11,865 nt of DNA from contig JAUYAJ010000199.1 of assembly GCA_030693565.1 (NCBI GenBank), forward strand, positions 1-11,865, written 5' to 3'. A program made the translations under genes and the position numbers. A model generated the notes under the pieces. The model saw only the letters and a list, made by a program, of their open reading frames with translations. It was not told where the DNA came from and searched no databases. Of the stretch, positions 1 through 7,115 are shown one piece after another. The stretch comes from Rubrivivax sp. GTDB taxonomy: Bacteria; Pseudomonadota; Gammaproteobacteria; Burkholderiales; Burkholderiaceae_C. Each line of letters starts with the position of its first letter. The first letter of the stretch is position 1.

Positions 1-259
1 CCCGGCGCAGCACGCTCTTGACGTACTCGCTGTTGTCGGCCACCAGCATGCTTTCGCTGCCAGCGAGGGCGCCGAACTTGTCGATCACCGAGTTGACGCG
101 TGTGTGCGGCACGGCCTTCATCTTGGCGATGGTCTCGCCCAAGCGCTGCACTTCCTTGGGCGCGAGGTGCTTGAGCACCTCGGAGGCTTCTTCTTCGCCG
201 AGCGACATCAGCAGAATCGCTGCGTCCTCGAGGCCTTCGTCTTTTGGTGGGGCTGCCAT
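1..259 (-). CDS. fliG: Flagellar motor switch protein FliG, N-terminal part (cut by window edge)
   Basis: FliG is the rotor protein that sits on the cytoplasmic face of the MS ring and converts stator torque into rotation. Only the first 86 codons lie in the window; the rest continues past base 1. The translation starts MAAPPKDEGLEDAAILLMSL and goes on with GEEEASEVLKHLAPKEVQRLGE, the typical FliG N-domain helices that bind the FliF C-terminus. It also has the usual VIDKF and SEYVKSVL stretches. The ATG at 259 is preceded by AGGA about ten bases upstream. It starts 19 bases after the fliF stop, so the two genes are co-transcribed, matching the fixed fliF-fliG order and the direct contact of the two products. 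Only the missing C-terminal torque domains cannot be judged. Confidence 0.94.
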   Translation of the reverse strand, partial: MAAPPKDEGLEDAAILLMSLGEEEASEVLKHLAPKEVQRLGETIAKMKAVPHTRVNSVIDKFGALAGSESMLVADNSEYVKSVLRR

Positions 260-278
260 GTTGGGGATTCCTGGCGCG

Positions 279-1967
279 TCAGCCGGCTTCGCCGTTGACC
301 CAGCCGCGCACGATGTTGGCCACTGCGGCCGGGTTGTCCTTGGCCATGGTGCGCACGGCGGTCAGCTTCAGGTTGGCGTCGGCCAGAGCGGTGGCCGAGA
401 GCATGGGCGTCGGCTCGGGGGCGGGCAGCACCGGCAGCGCGGCGTCGTCGGCCACCATTTCGCTGAGCTGGGCGCCTGGCGGCGGCGTGGGCACGGCCAT
501 GGCGGCCTTCAAGGCCGGCTTGATCAGGCTGCCGATGATCACCAGTGCCACCAAGGCCAGCGCCGCCGGTGCCATGCCGGCGCGCAGCAAGTCCTGCACC
601 CAGACCTGTTTCCAGATCGGCGTTTCCTCGACCGGGATCGGCGCCTCGATGCGGAAGGGGGCGTTGATGACACGCACCGAGTCACCGCGCTCCTGGTTGA
701 AGCCAATGCCCTGGCGCACCAGGGCGGTGAGGTTCTCGAGTTCTTCGGCGCTCAGTGGCGTGCTGACAGTCTTGCCTTTGGCGTCGGTGCTGATGCGGTG
801 GTTGACCACCACGGCGGCGTTGACGCGGCGCACGCTGCCACTGGCACCGCGAGTCCAGCGCGTCGTCTTGTCGACTTCATAGCGGGTCTCGGCTTCGCGG
901 CGGCCGCCGTTGCCGGCCTGGCCGGCGGGCGCACCTTGCAGCGGGGGCGCAGCGCCGTTGATCGGCGCCGTGGCGGGCACCGGGGGCTGGTTGGTGGTGG
1001 CGCCGGGCACACCGCCGGCACCATTGGCGCCGGGCTGGCTGGACTCTTCGCTGCGCAGGGCGCGGATGGTCGCGGGTTCATTGCCCTGGTTGGGCTTGAA
1101 AGCCTCGGACAAGGCCTCGGTCTGCGAGAAGTCGAGTTCGGCGCTGACGGTGGCGCGCAGGTTGTCGCGGCCGACCACCGGTTCGATCAGTTCGATGACG
1201 CGCTTGAGGTGGCTGGCTTCAACCTCGCGCAGGTATTGCAGTTGCTGCGAGTCCAGCCCCTGGGCGCTGCCGTCGTTGCGGCTCGAGAGCAGGGCGCCGC
1301 TGCCGTCGAGCACGCTGACGGCCTTGGCATTGAGTTCGGGCACGCTCGACGACACCAGGTGGACGATGCCGGCGATCTGGCCGCGCTCCAGCGTGCGGCC
1401 CGGATGCAGGCTCAGGACGACCGATGCCGAGGGCTTTTGCTGCTCACGAAAGAAGCCGTTCTGATTCGGCAGCGCGAGGTGGACGCGGGCGGCTTGCACC
1501 GAGTCCAGGCTCTGGATGGTGCGCGTCAGCTCGCCTTCGAGCGCGCGCTGCAGGTTGATGCGCTCCTGGCCCTGGGTCTGGCCGAACGGCGTCTTGTCCA
1601 GCAGTTCATAGCCGTTGACCGAGCCTTTGGGCAGACCGGCAGCGCTGAGCTTGAGACGCAGGTCGTAGACCTTGTTGGCCGGCACCAGGATGGCGCCACC
1701 ACCTTCGGTGAAGCGGTAGGGCACGTTCATCTGTGCCAGCCGCTCGATGATCGGGCCGCCGTCTTTCTCGGACAGGTTGGCGAACAGCACCTTGTAGTCG
1801 CCCTGGCGCACGCCGGTCGACATCGCCACCAGCACGGCCAGCAGCGCGGCGATGCCAACAGCTGCCATCAGCTTGGCGCGCACCGGCAAGGCGGCCATGC
1901 GCGCCCCCAGACCGGGCGGGGCCATGGCAGGCTGTGCGTGGGGGTGGGGCGTGATGGCGTGTTCCAT
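279..1967 (-). CDS. fliF: Flagellar MS-ring protein FliF
   Basis: FliF forms the membrane ring (MS ring) on which the rotor and export gate are built. The product is 562 residues, normal for the family. It has a first membrane helix at about residues 33-50, then the ring-building domain with the TGVRQGDYKVLFANLSEKDGG-type start and a GYELLDKTPFGQTQGQERIN segment. A Pro/Gly/Ala-rich variable stretch lies in the middle. A second membrane helix falls at about 466-484, and the acidic C-terminal tail ends NPAAVANIVRGWVNGEAG, the FliG-binding element. I chose the ATG at 1967 (MEHAITPHP) because the frame upstream of it (to 2153) is Arg-rich and unlike FliF; the ribosome site there is weak, and the later Met codons at residues 15 and 24 are possible. 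It is followed after 19 bases by fliG and is divergent from fliE. Confidence 0.97.
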   Translation of the reverse strand: MEHAITPHPHAQPAMAPPGLGARMAALPVRAKLMAAVGIAALLAVLVAMSTGVRQGDYKVLFANLSEKDGGPIIERLAQMNVPYRFTEGGGAILVPANKVYDLRLKLSAAGLPKGSVNGYELLDKTPFGQTQGQERINLQRALEGELTRTIQSLDSVQAARVHLALPNQNGFFREQQKPSASVVLSLHPGRTLERGQIAGIVHLVSSSVPELNAKAVSVLDGSGALLSSRNDGSAQGLDSQQLQYLREVEASHLKRVIELIEPVVGRDNLRATVSAELDFSQTEALSEAFKPNQGNEPATIRALRSEESSQPGANGAGGVPGATTNQPPVPATAPINGAAPPLQGAPAGQAGNGGRREAETRYEVDKTTRWTRGASGSVRRVNAAVVVNHRISTDAKGKTVSTPLSAEELENLTALVRQGIGFNQERGDSVRVINAPFRIEAPIPVEETPIWKQVWVQDLLRAGMAPAALALVALVIIGSLIKPALKAAMAVPTPPPGAQLSEMVADDAALPVLPAPEPTPMLSATALADANLKLTAVRTMAKDNPAAVANIVRGWVNGEAG

Positions 1968-2194
1968 GTCGGCGGGGGAATCCCAGGTCAGCGAGCGGGT
2001 CGGCAGGCGCAAACACGCCCGGCCAGCAATGAAGACGGATTGTTGGTGCGCGCCCCACGCTGCAGTGGTGCGAGAAGCCCGGCAAAGCCTCGGCTGTTCG
2101 CACCTTCGCGCGCCGCGCCGCCGTCCTACAGTGCCGACACTCGCCGCCCGCACTCACGGTGCGCCAGCGCAGCGAGTACCGCCGGAGCGCCACC
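1968..2194. promoter_or_regulatory. Divergent fliF / fliE intergenic region
   Basis: These 227 bases separate the start codons of fliF (minus) and fliE (plus) and must carry both promoters, unless fliF is fed by read-through from the GGDEF-EAL operon. I searched by eye for sigma-28 (TAAA-N15-GCCGATAA) and sigma-54 (GG-N10-GC type) elements on both strands and found none with correct spacing. The TTGGTGC block near 2041-2047 resembles a -24 element, but its -12 GC is two bases out of place. FlhDC-dependent class II promoters are the expected type for these genes, but their binding sites are too loose to call by eye. Confidence 0.4.
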
Positions 2195-2521
2195 ATGGAC
2201 CTGAGGATCAAGCCTTTCGACTTCAACCAGGCGGTGGCGCGGGCTGGCTTGCGCCCGGACGGCATGCCGCTGGCCAAACCCGCGGCGGCGGCCGAGGGCG
2301 GCAGCTTTCGCACCGCCATGAGCGAGGCCTTGCAGTCGGTCAGCCAGACCCAGGCCGAGGCCCAGCGGCTGCAGCGTGAGCTGAGTCTGGACAACCCGAC
2401 CGTCGGCCTCGAAGAGACGATGGTGGCGATGCAGAAGTCCCAGGTCGGATTCCAGGCCGCGCTGCAGGTGCGCAACCGCCTGGTGTCGGCCTACAGCGAC
2501 ATCATGAACATGCAAGTGTGA
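2195..2521 (+). CDS. fliE: Flagellar hook-basal body protein FliE
   Basis: FliE is the small adapter that joins the MS ring to the proximal rod and is among the first proteins exported by the flagellar type III system. The product is 108 residues, the family's usual length. The C-terminal half is diagnostic: DNPTVGLEETMVAMQKSQVGFQAAL at residues 67-90, followed by a block at 91-108 that begins QVRNRLVSAY and ends IMNMQV. The ATG at 2195 has GGAG about nine bases upstream; a longer reading from 2159 adds an unlike, Arg-rich leader and is less likely. It is a single-gene unit facing away from fliF, as in Escherichia coli. Its last 20 bases overlap the 3' end of the convergent GGDEF-EAL gene. 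No terminator is visible after the stop. Confidence 0.96.
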   Translation: MDLRIKPFDFNQAVARAGLRPDGMPLAKPAAAAEGGSFRTAMSEALQSVSQTQAEAQRLQRELSLDNPTVGLEETMVAMQKSQVGFQAALQVRNRLVSAYSDIMNMQV

Positions 2522-4493
2522 GCGCGGCGTGGACTTCGGCCGTGAACGCGGCCTGAGGCAGACGATGCGCAATGCGGTCGGCCGGCTGCGGCCTGCCGAG
2601 CAGGAAACCTTGCAGTTCATCGCAGCCTTGCTCGCGCAAGGCCGCCATCTGGGCCGCCGTTTCGACGCCTTCGGCATTGACCCGAATCCCCAGTGAGTGC
2701 GCCAGCGTGACGATGGAGCGCACGATGAGGTCGACCTTGGCGTCGTCGCCCAGGTTCTGCGTGAAGGCGCGGTCGATCTTGACCTTGTCGAAGGGGAAGC
2801 GCCACAGGTAGGCCAGGCTGGAGTAGCCGGTGCCGAAGTCGTCCATCGCCACGCGCACGCCCATGGCGTGCAACTGCTGCAACTGGCCGAGCACGGCGTC
2901 GGTGTTCTTCAGCAGCAGCGACTCGGTGATCTCGACCTCGAGCCGGCTGGCATCAAGCCCGGATGCGGCCAGCGCCTGAGCCACCTGTTCGGCGATGTCG
3001 ACATCGGCGCGGAATTGCAGCGGTGACAGGTTCACCGCCACCGACAGCGGTGCCGGCCAGCGCGCGGCTTCGGCGCAGGCTTCGGCCAGCACCCAGCTGC
3101 CGAGCGCGTCGATCAGCCCGGTGGCTTCGGCCAGCGCCACGAATTCGGCGGTCGAGACGAAACCGCGGGTGGGGTGGGGCCAGCGCGACAAGGCTTCGTA
3201 GCCTCGCAAGGTCTTGCCGTCGCCGGCATAGATCGGCTGATAGTGGAGCTTGAGTGAACGCCGGGCCAGCGCTTCGCGCAGGTCGCGGGTGAGTTCGCGT
3301 CGATCCTGCAGCTGGCGGTCGAGCGCCGGGTCGTAGAAGCTGTAGCCATGCCGGCCTTGACTCTTGGCGCGCAGCAAAGCCAGTTCGGCGTGGCGCAGCA
3401 AAGTGTCGGGGTCGCTGCCGTCGGTGCCATGGATGGCAACGCCGACGCTGGCACTGCCAGGCGCCAGCTGTCCGGCCAGCGTGTAGGGCTGGGCCAGGGC
3501 CTCGACGATGCGCTGCGCCAGCGACGAGACATCGGCGCCGTTGGCGACGCCGCTCTGCAACACGGCGAACTCGTCACCGCCCAGGCGGGCGATGTCGTCG
3601 CCGCTGCGCACCAGCTGGCCGAGCCGCTTGGACACCTGACGCAGCATTTCATCGCCGGCGCCGTGACCCAGGCTGTCGTTGACGTCCTTGAAGCCGTCCA
3701 GGTCGATGCACAGCACTGCCAGTCCCGCGCCACCGCGCACACGGCGCGAGCAGGCCAGCTGCAGCGAATCCTGAAAGCGGGCGCGGTTGGCAATGCCGGT
3801 CAAGGCATCGTTCTGGGCCAGGTAGCGAATCCGCGCTTCGGCCGCCTGCGCATGGCGCGATTGACGCCTTGCCAGGCAGTAGCCCAGACCCAGCACCGCC
3901 AGCAAGGCGCCGCCGACCAACAGGCCAACATGGCGGAAAGCCACGGCGACGGCCTCGGCGCGAGCGGTCTGATCGGCGTAAAGGGCTACCACGCCGAGCA
4001 ACTGGCCGTCGCGTTGCAGCGGCACATGGGATTCGCTGAAGAGCGCCGGCTCGCGCGCGCCGTCGCCGCGGTGCAACTCGACCACGTTGTACCCGCGCGC
4101 AGCGCCGGCCAAGGCTGCCTGGCTTGCCGGCGCCATGGGGCTGACTGCCGCGGCGTCCGGGTCGGCGTTCTCCGACTGCAGCAGAAGTCGGCCATCGGGG
4201 GCGAAGATGCGGAAGCGGAAAACCTCACCACCATGGCGCATCTGCGCCAGTCGGTCCTGGATCCAGCTCGCTGCCATGCGGCCGCGCAGGACCTGCTCGA
4301 GGTCGGGCACGGCGCGCGTGGTGAGCACCGCCCAGCTGGTCGCCGCGACCTCGATCTCGGCGCGCAAATGGCGTTCGGCGATGCGGTCCAGCGCCGTCGT
4401 CACGCCCAGGTGCGCGATCGCCGCCACCAGCAGCCAGGCCAGCAAGGGCCAGCGCCTGAACAGGCGTTGCAGCGGCAAGGTGAGGCGCTTCAT
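2502..4493 (-). CDS. Membrane GGDEF-EAL protein (c-di-GMP synthase and/or phosphodiesterase)
   Basis: A 663-residue inner-membrane protein with one membrane helix at about 15-35, a periplasmic sensor region at about 36-184, and a second helix at about 185-206. A GGDEF domain follows (about 222-390), then an EAL domain (about 405-648). The GGDEF motif is intact at 305-309, and an inhibitory-site RxxD (RSGD, 296-299) stands exactly five residues before it. The EAL domain keeps EAL at 433-435, the metal and substrate residues in VNLSPLQF, EITES, DDFGTGYSS (551-559), KID (572-574) and AEGVE (607-611), and the terminal QGFLLGRP. Both activities are therefore possible from sequence; which one dominates cannot be told. 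The sensor region matches no domain I can name. The ATG at 4493 has only a weak ribosome site, and the gene begins 19 bases after the pseudopilin stop, so it is probably the last gene of the fliS-headed operon. Confidence 0.95.
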   Translation of the reverse strand: MKRLTLPLQRLFRRWPLLAWLLVAAIAHLGVTTALDRIAERHLRAEIEVAATSWAVLTTRAVPDLEQVLRGRMAASWIQDRLAQMRHGGEVFRFRIFAPDGRLLLQSENADPDAAAVSPMAPASQAALAGAARGYNVVELHRGDGAREPALFSESHVPLQRDGQLLGVVALYADQTARAEAVAVAFRHVGLLVGGALLAVLGLGYCLARRQSRHAQAAEARIRYLAQNDALTGIANRARFQDSLQLACSRRVRGGAGLAVLCIDLDGFKDVNDSLGHGAGDEMLRQVSKRLGQLVRSGDDIARLGGDEFAVLQSGVANGADVSSLAQRIVEALAQPYTLAGQLAPGSASVGVAIHGTDGSDPDTLLRHAELALLRAKSQGRHGYSFYDPALDRQLQDRRELTRDLREALARRSLKLHYQPIYAGDGKTLRGYEALSRWPHPTRGFVSTAEFVALAEATGLIDALGSWVLAEACAEAARWPAPLSVAVNLSPLQFRADVDIAEQVAQALAASGLDASRLEVEITESLLLKNTDAVLGQLQQLHAMGVRVAMDDFGTGYSSLAYLWRFPFDKVKIDRAFTQNLGDDAKVDLIVRSIVTLAHSLGIRVNAEGVETAAQMAALREQGCDELQGFLLGRPQPADRIAHRLPQAAFTAEVHAALTLACS

Positions 4494-4512
4494 GGCGTGA
4501 TCACTTCGCGCT

Positions 4513-5016
4513 TCAGCAGGCCGGATGGCCGCTGACAGGGCCTGCAGGCGCGCAGATGCGCGCCCGTCCCATGGACGTCGAAGCGACCCGCAGCTGCTCA
4601 CCCCGGGCCGACTGCCACAAGGCGATTCCGGGCGCTGGGCTGGCGCCCTGGGTGTCGAAGCTGGTGTCGGCTGCCTGCAGCAGCTGAACCCCCGGCAGGT
4701 CGGCACTGCGCACGGTCTTGAGCTGACAAGGCTGAGCCGTGCGGCAATCACAAGCGCTGACGGTGGCGATGGTGTAGCACCAGTCGGCGCCGCCGTTGAA
4801 GCCGACATGCAAGGCCTGACCACGGCGGGCCGCCTCGAAGCGCGCTTCGGCGAGGTCGGCGGCCAGCCCTTCGGCGGCGGCCTTGAGGCGTTGGCGATTG
4901 ACCTGGCTGCCGAACGACGGCGCCGCCATCGCGGCCAGAATGGCGACGACGGCCAGCGCCATCATCAACTCGATCAGCGTCAAGCCTTGGGTGGGATGCA
5001 TCGGCGGGGCCAGCAT
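4513..5016 (-). CDS. GspH/FimT-family pseudopilin
   Basis: A 167-residue prepilin-like protein. It has a short leader ending in Gly11, then LTLIELMMALAVVAILAAM, the class III prepilin signal in which Glu16 is the +5 glutamate and the long hydrophobic N-terminal helix follows. Downstream, a segment beginning LKAAAEGLAADL (residues 44-55) and running to EAARRG is the GspH/FimT helix. The end RARICAP resembles the FimT C-terminus. Six cysteines lie at 80, 89, 91, 97, 155 and 167. Such minor pilins prime or tip a type IV pilus or type II secretion pseudopilus after cleavage by PilD. The ATG at 5016 overlaps the upstream stop as TGATG, implying coupled translation; ATG at 5001 would shorten the leader to six residues and is an alternative. 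GspH and FimT cannot be told apart with certainty by eye. No other pilus-assembly gene is in the window. Confidence 0.85.
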   Translation of the reverse strand: MLAPPMHPTQGLTLIELMMALAVVAILAAMAAPSFGSQVNRQRLKAAAEGLAADLAEARFEAARRGQALHVGFNGGADWCYTIATVSACDCRTAQPCQLKTVRSADLPGVQLLQAADTSFDTQGASPAPGIALWQSARGEQLRVASTSMGRARICAPAGPVSGHPAC

Positions 5017-5435
5017 CAGCGGCCCCAGCATTGACGGCTCGGCCGGTGCTCGGCGATGCCTTCGTTGACGACCAGGCTGATGGCGGCGCAGTCGCTGTCG
5101 CCGGCCTGCGCCGCGTCGGCGCGCACGCTGGCAGTGACGTGGTAGGCGGCGCCGCCCAGCGCCTGCAGGCGGATGTCGTATAAGCCTTGGTCGCTGCGTG
5201 GCGATGCCGCGCCGATCAAGCCATCGAGCTGCGACGCATAGCGCCCGTGGTGGCCGTGAAAGCGCTCCTGCGCCAGTTGCACACGCTTCAAGGCGGCGAC
5301 GGCGTCGGCGCGCCGGGCCTGGCGCAGCTGGGCCTGAAGCGCCGGCAGCGCGGTGCTGGCCAGCAGCACGGCAATGGCCATCGCCACCGCCAGCTCGACG
5401 AGCGTGAAGCCGGGGCTCTGGGTGCTGGTGAACAT
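5016..5435 (-). CDS. PilE-like type IV minor pilin
   Basis: A 139-residue type IV prepilin. The leader MFTSTQSPG is cut before FTLVELAVAMAIAVLLAS, with Glu14 at +5 and a hydrophobic helix that serves as the assembly core. The following ADAVAALKRVQLAQERFHGH and GRYA stretch is typical of PilE-type minor pilins, in which AQERF and the GxY(A/T) turn recur. The C-terminal D-region has Cys116 and Cys136, the latter in CW, as in these pilins. The ATG at 5435 lies eight bases after the ycgR stop; the ribosome site is weak (GTGAAG), so coupling to ycgR is likely. The longer frame to 5546 runs antisense-like through ycgR and is not needed. Substrate and partner pilus system cannot be inferred here. 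Confidence 0.87.
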   Translation of the reverse strand: MFTSTQSPGFTLVELAVAMAIAVLLASTALPALQAQLRQARRADAVAALKRVQLAQERFHGHHGRYASQLDGLIGAASPRSDQGLYDIRLQALGGAAYHVTASVRADAAQAGDSDCAAISLVVNEGIAEHRPSRQCWGR

Positions 5436-5443
5436 GGCGGGCT

Positions 5444-6211
5444 TCACGCCGATCCTGGCGCCAGCAGGCGCTGGCGCCGCTGCGCCAGGTCGATGTAGCG
5501 CTGCAGCGCACGCTCGGCCCCGCCTTCCAGGCGCAACCAGCCACAACCCAGCCGCAGGCCGGTCTCATCGGGCTGTATCGAGGTCACATGGTGCAGTTGC
5601 AGCCCGATCTCGAAGCGGGTGTCGGCGTCGAGTTCGATGCGAACGCCGTGCAGCACATGGCCGGGCTGCAGCGGCGGCACGTCAGCGGGCACGGCGAGCG
5701 CGCAGCCGCCGATGCTGACGTCGATGACGCGCAGGCACAGCGCCATCTCGGGGATGGCCGGATGGCGCAGCCGCGCACTGGCGGCATGGCGCTGCGGCGC
5801 ACGCACGCGGTAGGCGTCGCGACGCTGGAAGCGCAGCAACTGGGCTGGCAGCTCGCTTTGCAGCGCGCAGGCCTGGGCGCCGCGGATCAACAGCAAGCCC
5901 TGGAGGTCGAACTGCAGCTTGACGCTGTCGAGGTAGGCCACGGCAACGACCTCGTTGGCGGCGAGCAGGCTTTGCAACTGCGGATGACTGTCGTCGGCGC
6001 TGAAGTTGAGCCGGCCCTGAGCCTGGTCGACAGCCCACAGCGTGCAGGTATAGGAGACGCCACCGGGTGCGCTCAGCACCACCGCCGCGTTGGCGTCGCG
6101 CAGTTGGCGCAGCAAGGCCAGCACCTCGCTGGGGCGGCCGACGCGAAACGGACCCCAGGGGTCGGCGCTGCCAGCGGCGTCCAGCGCTGCGGGACGGGTG
6201 TCGTCGAACAT
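5444..6211 (-). CDS. ycgR: Flagellar brake protein YcgR (PilZ domain)
   Basis: A 255-residue cytosolic protein with the two-domain YcgR plan: an N-terminal YcgR (PilZN) domain at about 20-125, followed by a C-terminal PilZ domain at about 128-245. The c-di-GMP-binding motifs are complete: RDAYR (131-135, RxxxR) and DVSIGG (164-169, DxSxxG). Known YcgR proteins bind c-di-GMP and then contact the motor (FliG, FliM or MotA) to slow rotation or bias its direction. The ATG at 6211 has GGAG close upstream and follows the fliT stop by 30 bases. Its place behind the filament chaperone genes and before pilins and a GGDEF-EAL enzyme fits a role in switching from swimming to surface life. In E. coli ycgR is also a late, sigma-28-dependent gene, which agrees with control from the fliS promoter here. 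Confidence 0.93.
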   Translation of the reverse strand: MFDDTRPAALDAAGSADPWGPFRVGRPSEVLALLRQLRDANAAVVLSAPGGVSYTCTLWAVDQAQGRLNFSADDSHPQLQSLLAANEVVAVAYLDSVKLQFDLQGLLLIRGAQACALQSELPAQLLRFQRRDAYRVRAPQRHAASARLRHPAIPEMALCLRVIDVSIGGCALAVPADVPPLQPGHVLHGVRIELDADTRFEIGLQLHHVTSIQPDETGLRLGCGWLRLEGGAERALQRYIDLAQRRQRLLAPGSA

Positions 6212-6241
6212 CAGAGGACTCCGGCGCGCCGCCTCAAGCGC

Positions 6242-6541
6242 TCAGTGCAAGACTTGCCGCCGGCCCGCCAGCGTGTCTTCGAGCTCGTGCAGCCAGGGCT
6301 CGGCCAGGTGGCGGATCTCGGCGTCGTTGACCAGGATGCGCTGCATGATGCGCGACTTGGTGCGCGATTGCTGCGGGTCCATGGCGCTGTCCTTGGCGGC
6401 ATTCTTGAGCTGCGAGATCAGCAGCACGCAAGCGCCTTCGAGCTTGACGACTTGCTCCCAGTCGCCGGTGCGCGCCGCCGACAACATGTCGGCACTGGCT
6501 TGCTCGATGGCTTCGTAGTAGCTCAGGAGTTCTGCGTTCAT
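6242..6541 (-). CDS. fliT: Flagellar export chaperone FliT (FliD-specific)
   Basis: A small, mostly helical protein of 99 residues, beginning MNAELLSYYEAIEQASADML and continuing GDWEQVVKLEGACVLLISQLK, the pattern of beta-proteobacterial FliT proteins. FliT chaperones the cap protein FliD to the export gate; in enterobacteria it also inhibits FlhDC when free. The ATG at 6541 has GAAGG eight bases upstream and is preferred; an ATG at 6559 would add six residues. The gene follows fliS after 62 bases, in the classical fliD-fliS-fliT order, and is followed by ycgR after 30 bases. The family is weakly conserved, so the call rests on position as well as on sequence. Confidence 0.83.
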   Translation of the reverse strand: MNAELLSYYEAIEQASADMLSAARTGDWEQVVKLEGACVLLISQLKNAAKDSAMDPQQSRTKSRIMQRILVNDAEIRHLAEPWLHELEDTLAGRRQVLH

Positions 6542-6603
6542 CGGAGCGCCTTCGGTCATTCGCGGGGTTCGGTTCATTCGCTTGGAGTGCGGCAGCAGCT
6601 GCA

Positions 6604-7035
6604 TCAGAGCCCGCGGCGCACCTGGGGCGCGATCTGGGACCAGGCGTCGCGCAGCGTCTTCACCAGGTTCGTGCACTCGGCCAGTGCGGCGTCGTCGCCG
6701 CGCAGATTGGCCTGCGTCAGGCGCAGCTCGATGTAGCCATACAAGTCGTTGAGGTCGCGCGCCAGGTTGCCGCCTTCGCGCATGTTCAGTCCGGCGCGCA
6801 GGCCTTCGCCGATGATGCGCAGCGCGCTGGCGATGGCACGGCCTTTGCCGGGGATGTCGCCAGTCTGGATGGCGCCGCGGCCGCGGGCGATGGCAGCGAG
6901 CAAGCCGTCGAACAACAAGGCCACCAGCTCGTGGCCCGAACGGTCACCGGATGCCGCACCTTCGACGCTGATGTGCGTGTACAGGTTGGACATGTTGTGC
7001 GCAGCGCGCGACAGGGTTTGGGCGGTTCCGAACAT
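6604..7035 (-). CDS. fliS: Flagellin export chaperone FliS
   Basis: FliS binds the C-terminal disordered end of newly made flagellin in the cytosol and prevents early polymerisation. The 143-residue product has the expected landmarks: a Tyr near residue 19 in SNLYTHISVEGA, the LVALLFDGLL helix at 38-47 and LNDLYGYIELRL at 95-106. The ATG at 7035 is chosen because GGAGA lies nine bases upstream; the ATG at 7050 gives a five-residue extension with no good ribosome site. A sigma-28 promoter ends about 50 bases upstream (7088-7114), so fliS has its own late promoter separate from fliD and seems to head the run of genes down to 2502. Confidence 0.95.
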   Translation of the reverse strand: MFGTAQTLSRAAHNMSNLYTHISVEGAASGDRSGHELVALLFDGLLAAIARGRGAIQTGDIPGKGRAIASALRIIGEGLRAGLNMREGGNLARDLNDLYGYIELRLTQANLRGDDAALAECTNLVKTLRDAWSQIAPQVRRGL

Positions 7036-7087
7036 CGCTGATGTCTCCATGGGGCGAGGGCGCTTGGGATGCAGCCCGATGAAGGAG

Positions 7088-7115
7088 TTATCGACGGCCG
7101 GCGGGGTGTCTTGAG
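7088..7115 (-). promoter_or_regulatory. Sigma-28 (FliA) promoter of fliS
   Basis: Read on the minus strand, a -35 CTCAA (7115-7111) is followed by 15 bases and a -10 GTCGATAA (7095-7088), seven of eight matches to the GCCGATAA consensus. The same TCAA-N15 layout occurs before fliD. The expected transcript start is near 7081, giving a leader of about 45 bases. Confidence 0.75.

Noticed and set aside
2040..2060. Possible sigma-54 promoter (TTGGTGC with a later GC) before fliE
   Set aside because: The GG to GC distance is two bases too long for the -24/-12 arrangement, and the TTGC block is missing.
18..2204. A 728-codon open frame on the plus strand opposite fliF
   Set aside because: It runs antisense to a clear fliF and into the intergenic region, is rich in Gly, Ala, Arg, His and Gln as expected of shadow frames in high-GC DNA, and shows no domain.
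2537..2552. Small GGCCG/CGGCC hairpin after fliE as a terminator
   Set aside because: Only a 5-bp stem, no T-run, and it lies inside the coding part of the GGDEF-EAL gene.
3348..4535. A 395-codon plus-strand frame opposite the GGDEF-EAL gene
   Set aside because: Low-complexity composition typical of an antisense shadow; the minus strand encodes a full GGDEF-EAL protein with all motifs.
5588..6736. A 382-codon plus-strand frame opposite ycgR, fliT and the end of fliS
   Set aside because: It crosses three well-supported genes and has no recognisable domain or ribosome site.
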